Shown piece after piece: positions 1 through 6,187 of a stretch of 12,790 bases of DNA (the first letter of the stretch is position 1; each line of letters starts with the position of its first letter). This DNA is from Ruminococcus sp. (lineage in GTDB: Bacteria; Bacillota; Clostridia; Oscillospirales; Acutalibacteraceae), in the NCBI GenBank assembly GCA_004555265.1, contig SFIQ01000045.1, positions 1 through 12,790 on the forward strand, in the 5' to 3' direction. A model generated the notes under the pieces. The model had not been told where the DNA came from, ran no database searches, and saw nothing but the letters and a program-made list of their open reading frames with translations. A program made the position numbers and the translations under genes.

Positions 1-2
1 CG

Positions 3-191
3 ATTAAGACCAAATCTGCACACGATAAACTGCAAAGCATCAAAAATGCTTGGAGTAAAGATGAGATTTGTCGTCTTGAGATGGCAGCCGGGCTTTCGCA
101 AGGCAACAGCGAAAGTGACAAATATCGCTTTAATACTGCATTTTTGACGGGTTCGGATTATTACCGTTACCCTAAGAAAACAATTCAGTGA
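3..191 (+). CDS. C-terminal fragment of an unrecognised protein
   Basis: This is an open frame of 62 codons that enters from the left edge and ends in TGA at 189-191. The composition looks protein-like: a charged, probably helical stretch, then Gly/Ser and Asn/Ser-rich turns, an aromatic patch (DYYRY) and a basic Lys-Lys end. I do not recognise the family from this tail and assign no function. Frame 1 of the same DNA has a stop near 148, so frame 3 is the better coding choice. The stop codon lies inside a perfect AT-rich palindrome (177-199), so transcription may end right after the gene. The start and most of the protein are outside the window. Confidence 0.5.
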   Translation: MKTKSAHDKLQSIKNAWSKDEICRLEMAAGLSQGNSESDKYRFNTAFLTGSDYYRYPKKTIQ

Positions 192-199
192 ATTGTTTT
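177..199 (+). terminator. AT-rich palindrome over the stop codon, possible terminator
   Basis: AAAACAATTCA (177-187) and TGAATTGTTTT (189-199) are perfect inverted repeats around a single G. The right arm runs into a T-tract (196-200). In RNA the innermost pairs would open to make a loop. The stem is poor in GC, so terminator strength is uncertain. It contains the TGA of the upstream partial gene. Confidence 0.35.
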
Positions 200-308
200 T
201 AGCCGAAAGCGCGAGGCGGGTACTGAAATTCGGCAGAATTTCGGTCGCCGAAGCGGGCAGTATGCAAGGCGAAGCCGCCGCAGACGGTCGAATCCTTTTA
301 CCGCTGCC

Positions 309-349
309 AAAAAAGAAACAAGCGCCAACCGGCGCTTGTCTCTTTTTTT
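309..349. terminator. Rho-independent terminator, probably bidirectional
   Basis: ACAAGCGCC (318-326) and GGCGCTTGT (331-339) form a perfect 9-bp GC-rich stem with the loop AACC. On the plus strand it is followed by TCTCTTTTTTT (339-349). On the minus strand it is followed by a T-rich run complementary to 309-318. It can therefore stop transcripts from the left-hand plus-strand gene and from the minus-strand MBL/PI-PLC operon, whose last stop codon is at 454. Confidence 0.8.
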
Positions 350-453
350 ATTCCATCTCCTGATGCTTTTTCAACGCCTTTTCCAACCGGATTGGCTCGC
401 TCGCCGCTTGACGGGCGCGCAATGTGTGTCACCGTCGGTGCGGGATATGAACA

Positions 454-1143
454 TCAAATCGAATAGGTCGCGCCTTCCTCGGCGCTGAGGATTCCGGTTG
501 CTTCCAAATCTGCTTTTGGATTGTACGCCGCGGACTGATGTGTTGCAATAATTTTCGTTTCGGGATATTGCTTTGCAAGTCGAATGGCATCCTCCACGGT
601 CATATGCGGGCCGTTAAATCCCTTTGGCTTACTGCAATCGGCAAGAACAAGGTCGCTTGCCGCAAAGCATTTCAAAACATTTGGATTAAACAGGGTGTCT
701 CCCGTGTAGCAAAGGGTTTTCTCCCCTTTTATCAAAATTGCATAATCCGTAACTGTGTGTTGCATGGGTAAAAAGCGCAGTTCCGTTGTGCCAATATTTA
801 TCACCGTGTTTTCGTCAATGTCTACCACATTGAAATTCGGGTGGTCAAAAAGAATTTTATACCACGGCGTGTCCTCCCGGTGCGTGTAAATATTGACCGT
901 TTGCGATACCTCCTCCAACAAATACCGAAACACAAGCAGGTCGCTTGTGTGGTCGTAGTGCAGGTGAGAAATATAGATGTGTTTGATTTTGGCGATGTCG
1001 ATCTTTGCCATAAGCCTGGACAGCGTTCCGCAGCCCATATCCAAAACGATGCAGTCGTCACCGTTTTTCACAAGGTAGCCGCTCGAACAACCGGTTCCGG
1101 CCTTGCCGTAAGGGCCGTATTTGCCTAAAACAGTCAGTTCCAT
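454..1143 (-). CDS. MBL-fold metallo-hydrolase (YhfI/RNase Z-like type)
   Basis: This is a 229-residue single-domain metallo-beta-lactamase-fold protein with a complete two-metal site. The HLHYDH motif gives H60, H62, D64 and H65. Further ligands are H129 after a beta strand, D149 in YTGDT, and H202 in ATHQS near the C-terminus; GPH (H180) is also present. The order and length fit the Lactamase_B_2 group that includes Bacillus YhfI and RNase Z relatives. The substrate cannot be read from sequence: phosphodiesters, cyclic nucleotides or lactones are all possible. There is no RNase Z exosite arm, so a tRNA 3'-processing role is unlikely. No signal peptide is visible, so it is probably cytoplasmic. 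The ATG lies 3 nt after the stop of the PI-PLC-like gene, with AAGGA inside the end of that gene serving as ribosome binding site, so the two are translationally coupled. The operon terminator is at 309-349. Confidence 0.85.
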   Translation of the reverse strand: MELTVLGKYGPYGKAGTGCSSGYLVKNGDDCIVLDMGCGTLSRLMAKIDIAKIKHIYISHLHYDHTSDLLVFRYLLEEVSQTVNIYTHREDTPWYKILFDHPNFNVVDIDENTVINIGTTELRFLPMQHTVTDYAILIKGEKTLCYTGDTLFNPNVLKCFAASDLVLADCSKPKGFNGPHMTVEDAIRLAKQYPETKIIATHQSAAYNPKADLEATGILSAEEGATYSI

Positions 1144-1146
1144 TTT

Positions 1147-2040
1147 TTATACCAATCCTTGTTCATACGCTTTTTCAAGTTCGGGCTTCACATTCCCTTT
1201 GCGCAAATTCAGTTCCAGAATGGCCTTTGTTTTGGCGTAATTCCGAGTCATAAAATCACCCGCAATGATATTTGCCCTTTCAAGGTAGCGGGGTGTGTTT
1301 GCAATGCCGTTGATGATGGTGTCAAAATGTTTGACTAAATCCTCGTCTAATTTGGCAGGGGTGGTTACACCGATTTCCGTGCCGAGGTTCGGGGTTTGCT
1401 GTGTTTGAAACCAATAAAGCCCGTCGGTGTTGTAATCATCAAAAAACCGCAAGGTTTCGTTTGCAAATTTTTCTGCCTTGGCACCGTTCACTTGCTTTTC
1501 CCACGGTAAAATCTGTTCACAGTTTTTGCTGAATTTGTACGCCGCATTTTCATGAATTAAAATATATCTTTTGCCGCTTCTTCGGATGTCGCCTACGGTC
1601 ACTTGGCTGATGTGTTCAAAATCACAAAATGCATATTTTTCGGGTTGAATATATTTTTCCAACAGGGCATCCACCTTGTTTTTGTCCGCCTTGTAGGTTA
1701 ATGTAATCGGGCCGAATTTCTGCGGATAATACTCGCGTATGTCCAAAAGCATGAACTCGCCGGGGTACATATCCAAAGCCCTTTTGATGTCTTTGAGTGC
1801 ATTTTCAAACAAATCCCCTTTGGTAATGCCGTGGGCTAAAACAATTTCTCCCTTTCTGTTTGTGTTCAGCCGCAGGCAAAATTGCCGAATACCGTGCTCA
1901 AACTGCACAAACAGATTGTCCTTTTGGCATTCCGCCATGGCGCGCATGCCGTAACTGCCTGCATTGTGTGCGCCGGGAATCACAAGCCTTGTCAAAGGTA
2001 CATCGTCTTTGATGAACGACATCCAATTTGTGTAAATCAT
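1147..2040 (-). CDS. PI-PLC X-domain-like phosphodiesterase with altered active site
   Basis: This 297-residue protein resembles bacterial phosphatidylinositol-specific phospholipase C (TIM-barrel X domain). What I see: PGAHNAGS with H25, which matches the catalytic His of the family; GIRQFCLRL with R57; LAHG with H70, which matches the second catalytic His; LLDIREYY around residues 98-105; and the late strand NIIAGDFM at 257-264. In the Bacillus enzymes the residue after the first His is Asp and the residue two before the Arg is Asp; here they are N26 and C55. Both His and the Arg remain, so some phosphodiester chemistry is possible, but substrate and activity are uncertain. There is no signal peptide, whereas classical bacterial PI-PLCs are secreted. 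The start is well set by GGAGG four bases before the ATG. It is the first gene of an operon with the MBL hydrolase, which suggests linked phosphodiester or lipid-headgroup metabolism (inference). Confidence 0.75.
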   Translation of the reverse strand: MIYTNWMSFIKDDVPLTRLVIPGAHNAGSYGMRAMAECQKDNLFVQFEHGIRQFCLRLNTNRKGEIVLAHGITKGDLFENALKDIKRALDMYPGEFMLLDIREYYPQKFGPITLTYKADKNKVDALLEKYIQPEKYAFCDFEHISQVTVGDIRRSGKRYILIHENAAYKFSKNCEQILPWEKQVNGAKAEKFANETLRFFDDYNTDGLYWFQTQQTPNLGTEIGVTTPAKLDEDLVKHFDTIINGIANTPRYLERANIIAGDFMTRNYAKTKAILELNLRKGNVKPELEKAYEQGLV

Positions 2041-2241
2041 ATTTCCTCCTATGTATTTTCTATCCGTTTCAGTATATAAAAATATCGAAACAGGTTACTT
2101 CCATCCAACCAAACAGATTGGTTCCGCCCATACTTGTAAGCACAATACGGTTTTGGATTGCACAATTTCCGATTTTCCACGGCGTAAAAAGCCGTTGCAA
2201 CTTTTCGTCCGTATTGCTTACTCTCTCTTATGATAATCTGT
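2041..2241 (-). promoter_or_regulatory. Structured 5' leader of the PI-PLC/MBL operon, possible cis-regulatory RNA
   Basis: The predicted transcript starts near 2241 and has about 200 untranslated bases. Within it, GTAAGCAATACGG (antisense of 2209-2221) can pair with CCGTATTGTGCTTAC (antisense of 2136-2150), with a two-base bulge. Inside this long-range stem lies a hairpin with ACGGC/GCCGT arms (2179-2183 and 2191-2195). Closer to the gene are a weak hairpin at about 2108-2125 with AACCA/TGGTT arms and another at 2066-2091 with GTTTC/GAAAC arms just before the ribosome binding site. I do not recognise a known riboswitch class. Function is inferred from length and pairing only. Confidence 0.4.
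2045..2050 (-). promoter_or_regulatory. Strong ribosome binding site of the PI-PLC-like gene
   Basis: The minus strand reads AGGAGG, AAAT, then ATG. This is a full match to the 16S anti-Shine-Dalgarno with short spacing, and it fixes the start at 2040. Confidence 0.85.
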
Positions 2242-2247
2242 AATTAG

Positions 2248-2276
2248 ATTATAGCCATCCTCACAAGTTATTTCAA
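2248..2276 (-). promoter_or_regulatory. Sigma-A promoter of the PI-PLC/MBL operon
   Basis: On the minus strand, the -35 box TTGAAA (2276-2271), a 17-bp spacer and the perfect -10 box TATAAT (2253-2248) form a near-consensus promoter. The start point is predicted near 2241. Confidence 0.75.
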
Positions 2277-2289
2277 TAATATTGTTGTA

Positions 2290-2311
2290 TTTTTGCAAAT
2301 TCTTGCAAAAA
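2290..2311. repeat. Perfect inverted repeat upstream of the operon promoter
   Basis: TTTTTGCAA (2290-2298) and TTGCAAAAA (2303-2311) are perfect 9-bp arms with a 4-bp spacer. They sit about 14 bp upstream of the -35 box of the minus-strand promoter. The form fits an operator for a dimeric regulator. No regulator gene is nearby. Confidence 0.5.
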
Positions 2312-2342
2312 AATCGTCCTATGCAAAGGGTTAATTCCATTT

Positions 2343-2398
2343 TGCGAAAAATTCGCATTGTAAACGGTTGCATAAATTGGGGGTGTCTTTCCAACCGT
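2343..2398. repeat. Two further inverted repeats in the gene-free region
   Basis: TGCGAA/TTCGCA (2343-2348 and 2352-2357) is a 6-bp hairpin with loop AAA. ACGGTTG (2364-2370) and CAACCGT (2392-2398) are 7-bp arms around a 21-nt loop. They form part of the run of palindromes that fills 2290-2553. No ORF in this stretch looks coding. Confidence 0.45.
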
Positions 2399-2400
2399 AG

Positions 2401-2419
2401 GGGCGAACTGTGTTCGCCC
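2401..2419. repeat. Short GC-rich hairpin element (GGGCGAAC arms)
   Basis: GGGCGAAC (2401-2408), loop TGT and GTTCGCCC (2412-2419) form a perfect 8-bp hairpin, preceded by GTAG and followed by GCC. The layout is that of a small dispersed palindromic intergenic element. I cannot count copies elsewhere from this window. Confidence 0.5.
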
Positions 2420-2426
2420 GCCTGAT

Positions 2427-2515
2427 TGTCATTCTGAGCCGATAGGCGAAGAATCTCATATTGGATCTTTTTATTTTGTGCTATTGGAGATCCTTCGCTT
2501 CGCTCAGGATGACAA
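2427..2515. repeat. Long imperfect inverted repeat, MITE- or REP-like
   Basis: The left arm (2427-2457) begins TTGTCATTCTGAGC and ends GCGAAGAATCTC. The reverse complement of the right arm (2487-2515) begins TTGTCATCCTGAGC and ends GCGAAGGATCTC. The two arms are therefore near-identical 29-31-nt units in tail-to-tail order around an AT-rich centre (2458-2486). This motif type is familiar to me as a dispersed intergenic repeat in bacterial genomes; that is recall, not a search. It encodes nothing itself. Confidence 0.65.
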
Positions 2516-2539
2516 ATACAAACCCCAATTTTTTGAGGT

Positions 2540-2553
2540 GTTTCACTTGAAAC
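2540..2553. promoter_or_regulatory. Operator-like palindrome upstream of the glycosidase gene
   Basis: GTTTCA-CT-TGAAAC is a perfect 6-bp dyad with a 2-bp centre, the usual size of a repressor half-site pair. It lies about 95 bp before the glycosidase ATG. I find no convincing -35/-10 pair around it, so its role is speculative. The rest of 2554-2647 shows no other clear signal. Confidence 0.3.
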
Positions 2554-2647
2554 GCATTGTGCTATACGAACAAGTGGTCTGCGTCTGCGAAAAGCTGCCG
2601 AATACGGTTGCCGGTCTTGATTTTAGCATTGACAGAACCTTCAAAAT

Positions 2648-4264
2648 ATGGTTTTCTATTTGTATACACCAAACCTTGAAGTCGCACGGGAGGAACCTTA
2701 TGAAGACGATGCGCGGAAAGCGACGGACGGGGAAAAGACCGTTTTATTTGATGCGGGCACCTATTTCATAGACAGCGCAAAATGCGAACAAAAAATGCTG
2801 TATATCACAAATACCGTCGGGGACGCGGAGTTCGCAGACGGTGAAACACCGCACAAAAATGCCGTGCCGTTCTATTTGGAGGGGATTTCCGACCTCACCG
2901 TAGACGGCGGCGACGCGGTTTTTGTGATCGACGGTAAGGTGACGAACATCGCAGTGGAAGACTGCAGAAATATTACGCTGAAAAATATGGAAATCCGCCA
3001 CAGCCACCCCGATATGCACGAATTGCAGGTTTTGCACCGCGGGCTGTTTCATGTTGATTTTGCGCTGGACCGCGACACGCAGTACACGGTGGAAAACGGG
3101 AAACTGTATTTTTATGGACAAGATTACCGCATCCGCGCGGACAAAAACGCCGTAAACGCTTGGTGGATTGGGCTTATCCGCAAAGCGACGCCCGACAAAG
3201 TCAAGCGTGTGCATCACCCGCTGTTTGGTGTGCGCAAAATTGAGGACTTGGGGAACGGCAAGGTGCGTGCGCATTTTTTGAACACCTCGCGCTTTCAATC
3301 GGGGGACTGCTTTTATGTGTATGATGTTCGCCGACAGTTTGCGGGGATTTTTGTCAACCGCACGGAGAATATCCGTCTGCAAAACATCAAACAGCGGTTT
3401 AATTATTCGCTTGCGCTCGTCGCGCAGGATTGCGAAAATATCACCGTAGACCGTGTGGAATTCGCGCCCGAGCAGGGGAGCGCGCGCAAGCTTGCTTCCG
3501 TTGCCGATTTTATGCAGATTTGTATGTGTCGCGGTAAGGTGCGCGTGACGGACTGCTTTTTTGACGGCGCGGGGGATGACTGCTTAAATGTGCATGGGCA
3601 CCACTTTAAAATCACAAACAAAGAGGGGAACACCCTGACCGTTCGCTTTATGCACCCGCAGTCGCACGGCTTTAATCCGTTGCGCGTCGGCGATACGGTT
3701 GCGTTTATCGACACGGATACGCTTTTGGAAGCGGGGCAAACCGTGATTACGCAGTCCGAAATGCTTGATGAATACGAAATCCGTTTGCAGGTGCAAAATG
3801 CAGAAAAAGCCGTGGTCGGTGCCGTCGTGGAAGATGTCAGCGCGTGCCCCGATTTGGATTTTAGCAACAACGAAATGACGCGCATTATCACGCGCGGCTT
3901 GCTGATTACCACCCGCGGCAAGGTGCACATTGCAAACAATCATTTTGTCAGCACCACCATGAGTGGAATTTTGCTGTCGGACGACGCGAAAAGCTGGTAT
4001 GAAAGCGGGATGTGCCGCGATGTGACCATACAGCAAAACACTTTTGATTACAGCGGCGGGACACCGATTTTAATTCTGCCTGAAAACCGCCGACATGCAG
4101 GCGCGGTGCATAAAAATATCAAAATTCTCGGCAATACGTTCGGGAAGTATGCGGGGGTTTGCATCAAAGCCAAGTCCACCGACGGGATTTTGATACAGGA
4201 TAACCGCTTTGGCACAAAAAAGTATTTGCAAACAGAAAACTGCACCGATGTGACGGCGCAGTGA
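2648..4264 (+). CDS. Right-handed beta-helix protein, GH110-like alpha-galactosidase
   Basis: This 538-residue protein shows repeated short strands of parallel beta-helix type, for example DLTVDGG, NITLKNMEI, NITVDRVEF, KVRVTDCFF, VTIQQNTF and IKILGNTFG. The order of elements resembles glycoside hydrolase family 110 (exo-alpha-1,3-galactosidases). FDAGTYFID (34-42) with LYITNT fits the N-terminal region. VADFMQ (D287), then CRGKVRV, then GAGDDCLNVHG (D310, D311) 23-24 residues later, fits the family's catalytic aspartates. Family members are often secreted and cleave alpha-galactose from host glycans. Here there is no signal peptide, and no ribosome binding site before the ATG. The frame is closed upstream by TGA at 2630, so the gene either makes a cytoplasmic enzyme or has lost its 5' end. 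A 19-bp hairpin follows at 4272-4313. I am fairly sure of the fold, less of the family, and not of the substrate. Confidence 0.75.
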   Translation: MVFYLYTPNLEVAREEPYEDDARKATDGEKTVLFDAGTYFIDSAKCEQKMLYITNTVGDAEFADGETPHKNAVPFYLEGISDLTVDGGDAVFVIDGKVTNIAVEDCRNITLKNMEIRHSHPDMHELQVLHRGLFHVDFALDRDTQYTVENGKLYFYGQDYRIRADKNAVNAWWIGLIRKATPDKVKRVHHPLFGVRKIEDLGNGKVRAHFLNTSRFQSGDCFYVYDVRRQFAGIFVNRTENIRLQNIKQRFNYSLALVAQDCENITVDRVEFAPEQGSARKLASVADFMQICMCRGKVRVTDCFFDGAGDDCLNVHGHHFKITNKEGNTLTVRFMHPQSHGFNPLRVGDTVAFIDTDTLLEAGQTVITQSEMLDEYEIRLQVQNAEKAVVGAVVEDVSACPDLDFSNNEMTRIITRGLLITTRGKVHIANNHFVSTTMSGILLSDDAKSWYESGMCRDVTIQQNTFDYSGGTPILILPENRRHAGAVHKNIKILGNTFGKYAGVCIKAKSTDGILIQDNRFGTKKYLQTENCTDVTAQ

Positions 4265-4271
4265 GGGAACA

Positions 4272-4313
4272 CAAGGGGCTGTAAAAAAACGAAAGTTTTT
4301 TTACAGCCCCTTG
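4272..4313. terminator. Perfect 19-bp hairpin with GAAA tetraloop, probable terminator
   Basis: The left arm (4272-4290) begins CAAGGGGCTG and ends in seven A and a C. The right arm (4295-4313) is its exact reverse complement. The loop GAAA is of the stable GNRA class. The U-run lies inside the upper stem rather than after it, and no T-tract follows on either strand, so this is not a standard terminator even though it sits 7 bases after the glycosidase stop. It lies in the gap between convergent genes and may act from both sides or stabilise 3' ends. Confidence 0.6.
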
Positions 4314-4341
4314 TTGGGGATAGGAAAAAATGCGCAGAATG

Positions 4342-4422
4342 AACAAGCCGAGCGCAGACAACGCGTTTGCGTTGTCTGCGGTTACCCGACGGCGTACAAA
4401 GGTACGCCGGGCGAGGCTTGTT
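4342..4422. repeat. 81-nt element folding as a three-way junction
   Basis: The outer stem is AACAAGCC (4342-4349) with GGCTTGTT (4415-4422). Inside are two perfect hairpins: CGCAGACAACGC (4353-4364) with GCGTTGTCTGCG (4369-4380), loop GTTT; and CGGCGTAC (4390-4397) with GTACGCCG (4402-4409), loop AAAG. All 28 stem pairs are Watson-Crick. Short open frames cross it, but the sequence is explained better by pairing than by coding. It lies between convergent genes and could be a dispersed palindromic element, a small RNA or a 3'-end structure. Confidence 0.55.
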
Positions 4423-4461
4423 TATAGCATAAAGCAGTATTTTATTGCATATGGCGATGAT

Positions 4462-6117
4462 TTAAGGCGTTTTTGGACGGTTGTTTCTTTCCAAATCAAA
4501 AATACGCCTTGTGTGATTGGGCTTTATGCGGTCTGCACTTTTTTTACATCCCCCGAAGCGAATAAGAATTTGCGCCGCTTTGGCAAGGACGGGATTTTTT
4601 ATGACCTCTTTAAAACTGCCGATTAACGAATCACAAATCTTATAGGTCGACGGCGTCGAAGTCGGTGTGATGGTAACGCGGTCGTTGCGCTTAAACAGAA
4701 AGTTTAATTCTCGCTTGCCGATGGTTTCAATCGGGCGGATGGAGATTTTCAAATTCACATCGTCGAGCCACACCGCGTTTGCACAAACCTTAAAGGTGAT
4801 TTGCCCCAACGTCATGGTGCCGTAGCGGTAATGGCCGTCCATACCGCAGTCAACGGTGTTGTTTTCGTCACCCTCGTCCCAGGTGATGGCGCACTCGTGC
4901 TCTTTAAAGCGGAAACGGATATTGTCGATATTGCCCGCGCGGTCGGACATCATAAAGGTCACCGCAAGCGGGAGCATACTCATCGGGAACCCGATAAGGT
5001 TTAAGAAAATCTTTTTGCGCACCTTAATGGTTCTGCCGTCGATTTTCGGCTCCAACATCGAACGCGGCGAAACCGCGGGGCGCTCAATTAAAGAGGTTTC
5101 AAACTTCGGCGGGGCTTCCTTTTCGGTGTTTTCATTCACAAACGCATAGGGGAAGAACTTCCAAATCGCGTCGCGTGCCTGCTGTTCAATCGGCACAGCC
5201 GCCGTCGTGACAATACAGGCGTCATAATCGGGCAGTACAATGGCAAACTGCGAAAACATACCGTCCGCACGGTAGGAATTCGGAATGCCGCCGTTCATCC
5301 AAAAGCAGTAGCCGTACCCTTGCCGCATATCCAAATCCTGACAAGGCTGTGTAACACCCTCGGGCAGTTGGTTTGCGGTTGCCTCTTTGACCCAAGCGGC
5401 GGGAATGACGCGTTTGCCGCGGTATTTGCCGTCATGTAAGTAGCAGTCGGCGAATTTCGCCAAATCCTCGGTGGTAATGTAAAGCCCCCAGCCGCCGGCC
5501 TCCACACCGTTTTGGTCGGTTTCCCAAAACGGGATTTCTATCCCCAACGGTGCAAACAAACGCGGCGTTAAGTATTCAATCACGCTCATGTTCGTGACGC
5601 GGTGCAAAATGGCGCACAGCATATAGATGTTTTCATTGACATACAAAAATTGCGTACCCGGCTCAAACACCCACGGGGAGTTGATGAAGTCGGCAATCCA
5701 ATCGATTTTGCCTTTGTCTTCGAGCATATCGGTCTGTTTGCCGGAGGTCATGGTAATCAGTGTGCGCACGGTCATTTTGTCAAAATAGGGGTGCGGCGTT
5801 TTCGGCGGATAATCCGGGAAAAAGTCCACCACCTTGTCGTCCAGCGACAAAAGCCCCTCCGAAACGGCAAAGCCGATTGCCGTAGCGGTAAAACTTTTGC
5901 TGACGGAATACATGGTGTGCTTTGTGTGCGCGTCAAACGGCTCATTGTACCATTCCACGGCCACCTTGCCGTGCCGCAGAACCATCAAACTGTGAAATTC
6001 CAATTCTTCCCGCTGAATGTATTCAATGAACTGCTCCACAACATCCGCATAAACGCCGACCGCTTCCGGCGAAGCGGCGCGCGGTAAATCTGTCTTTTTT
6101 GTCGGCAAAAGAAACAC
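4462..6117 (-). CDS. Serine hydrolase, class C beta-lactamase / EstB family
   Basis: Residues 1-320 form a penicillin-binding-protein/beta-lactamase fold. The SxxK catalytic motif is S71-V-S-K74 (in MYSVSKSF). The YxN motif is Y159-V-N161. The third-motif region is around YRADGMFSQ (282-290), where the usual H-x-G is replaced. LITMTSGK and GLYITTEDLAKF are typical of this family of esterases and peptide hydrolases. Residues 330-551 form an extra beta-rich domain with repeated strands, ending in a basic tail. There is no signal peptide, so true beta-lactamase activity in the cell envelope is unlikely; an esterase or amide hydrolase is more plausible. The longest frame starts with GTG at 6117, but AAAGGG is only one base before it. 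A TTG at 6108 sits 10 bases after AAAGGG and may be the real start. The gene stands alone, with its own promoter at 6149-6177. Confidence 0.85.
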   Translation of the reverse strand: MFLLPTKKTDLPRAASPEAVGVYADVVEQFIEYIQREELEFHSLMVLRHGKVAVEWYNEPFDAHTKHTMYSVSKSFTATAIGFAVSEGLLSLDDKVVDFFPDYPPKTPHPYFDKMTVRTLITMTSGKQTDMLEDKGKIDWIADFINSPWVFEPGTQFLYVNENIYMLCAILHRVTNMSVIEYLTPRLFAPLGIEIPFWETDQNGVEAGGWGLYITTEDLAKFADCYLHDGKYRGKRVIPAAWVKEATANQLPEGVTQPCQDLDMRQGYGYCFWMNGGIPNSYRADGMFSQFAIVLPDYDACIVTTAAVPIEQQARDAIWKFFPYAFVNENTEKEAPPKFETSLIERPAVSPRSMLEPKIDGRTIKVRKKIFLNLIGFPMSMLPLAVTFMMSDRAGNIDNIRFRFKEHECAITWDEGDENNTVDCGMDGHYRYGTMTLGQITFKVCANAVWLDDVNLKISIRPIETIGKRELNFLFKRNDRVTITPTSTPSTYKICDSLIGSFKEVIKNPVLAKAAQILIRFGGCKKSADRIKPNHTRRIFDLERNNRPKTP

Positions 6118-6148
6118 ACCCTTTCAAGCAATTTGTTTTTACCGAAGC

Positions 6149-6177
6149 AGTATAGCATAAATTTTCAAAAAAAGCAA
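6149..6177 (-). promoter_or_regulatory. Promoter of the serine hydrolase gene
   Basis: On the minus strand, the -35 box TTGCTT (6177-6172), a 17-bp spacer and the -10 box TATACT (6154-6149) predict a start near 6142. That leaves a short leader of about 25-35 nt before the gene. Confidence 0.55.
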
Positions 6178-6187
6178 CGATTTGCAC

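Noticed and set aside
275..309. tRNA-like 3' end (a GGTCGAATCC-type segment followed by CCGCTGCCA)
   Set aside because: It resembles a T-arm and acceptor end, but the T-loop lacks a base and no matching 5' acceptor, D-arm or anticodon arm could be placed upstream.
2478..2771. 97-residue plus-strand open frame with a GGGAGG before an internal ATG at 2700
   Set aside because: It begins inside the inverted repeat and overlaps the glycosidase in another frame. The GGGAGG is explained by the Arg-Glu-Glu codons of the glycosidase.
2744..3382. 212-residue minus-strand open frame opposite the glycosidase
   Set aside because: It is antisense to a well-supported beta-helix gene, has a His/Arg/Val-rich composition, and shows no start signals.
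4330..4626. 98-residue plus-strand open frame
   Set aside because: It runs across the three-way-junction repeat and then antisense to the end of the serine hydrolase gene. It has no ribosome binding site and a low-complexity, Arg-rich start.
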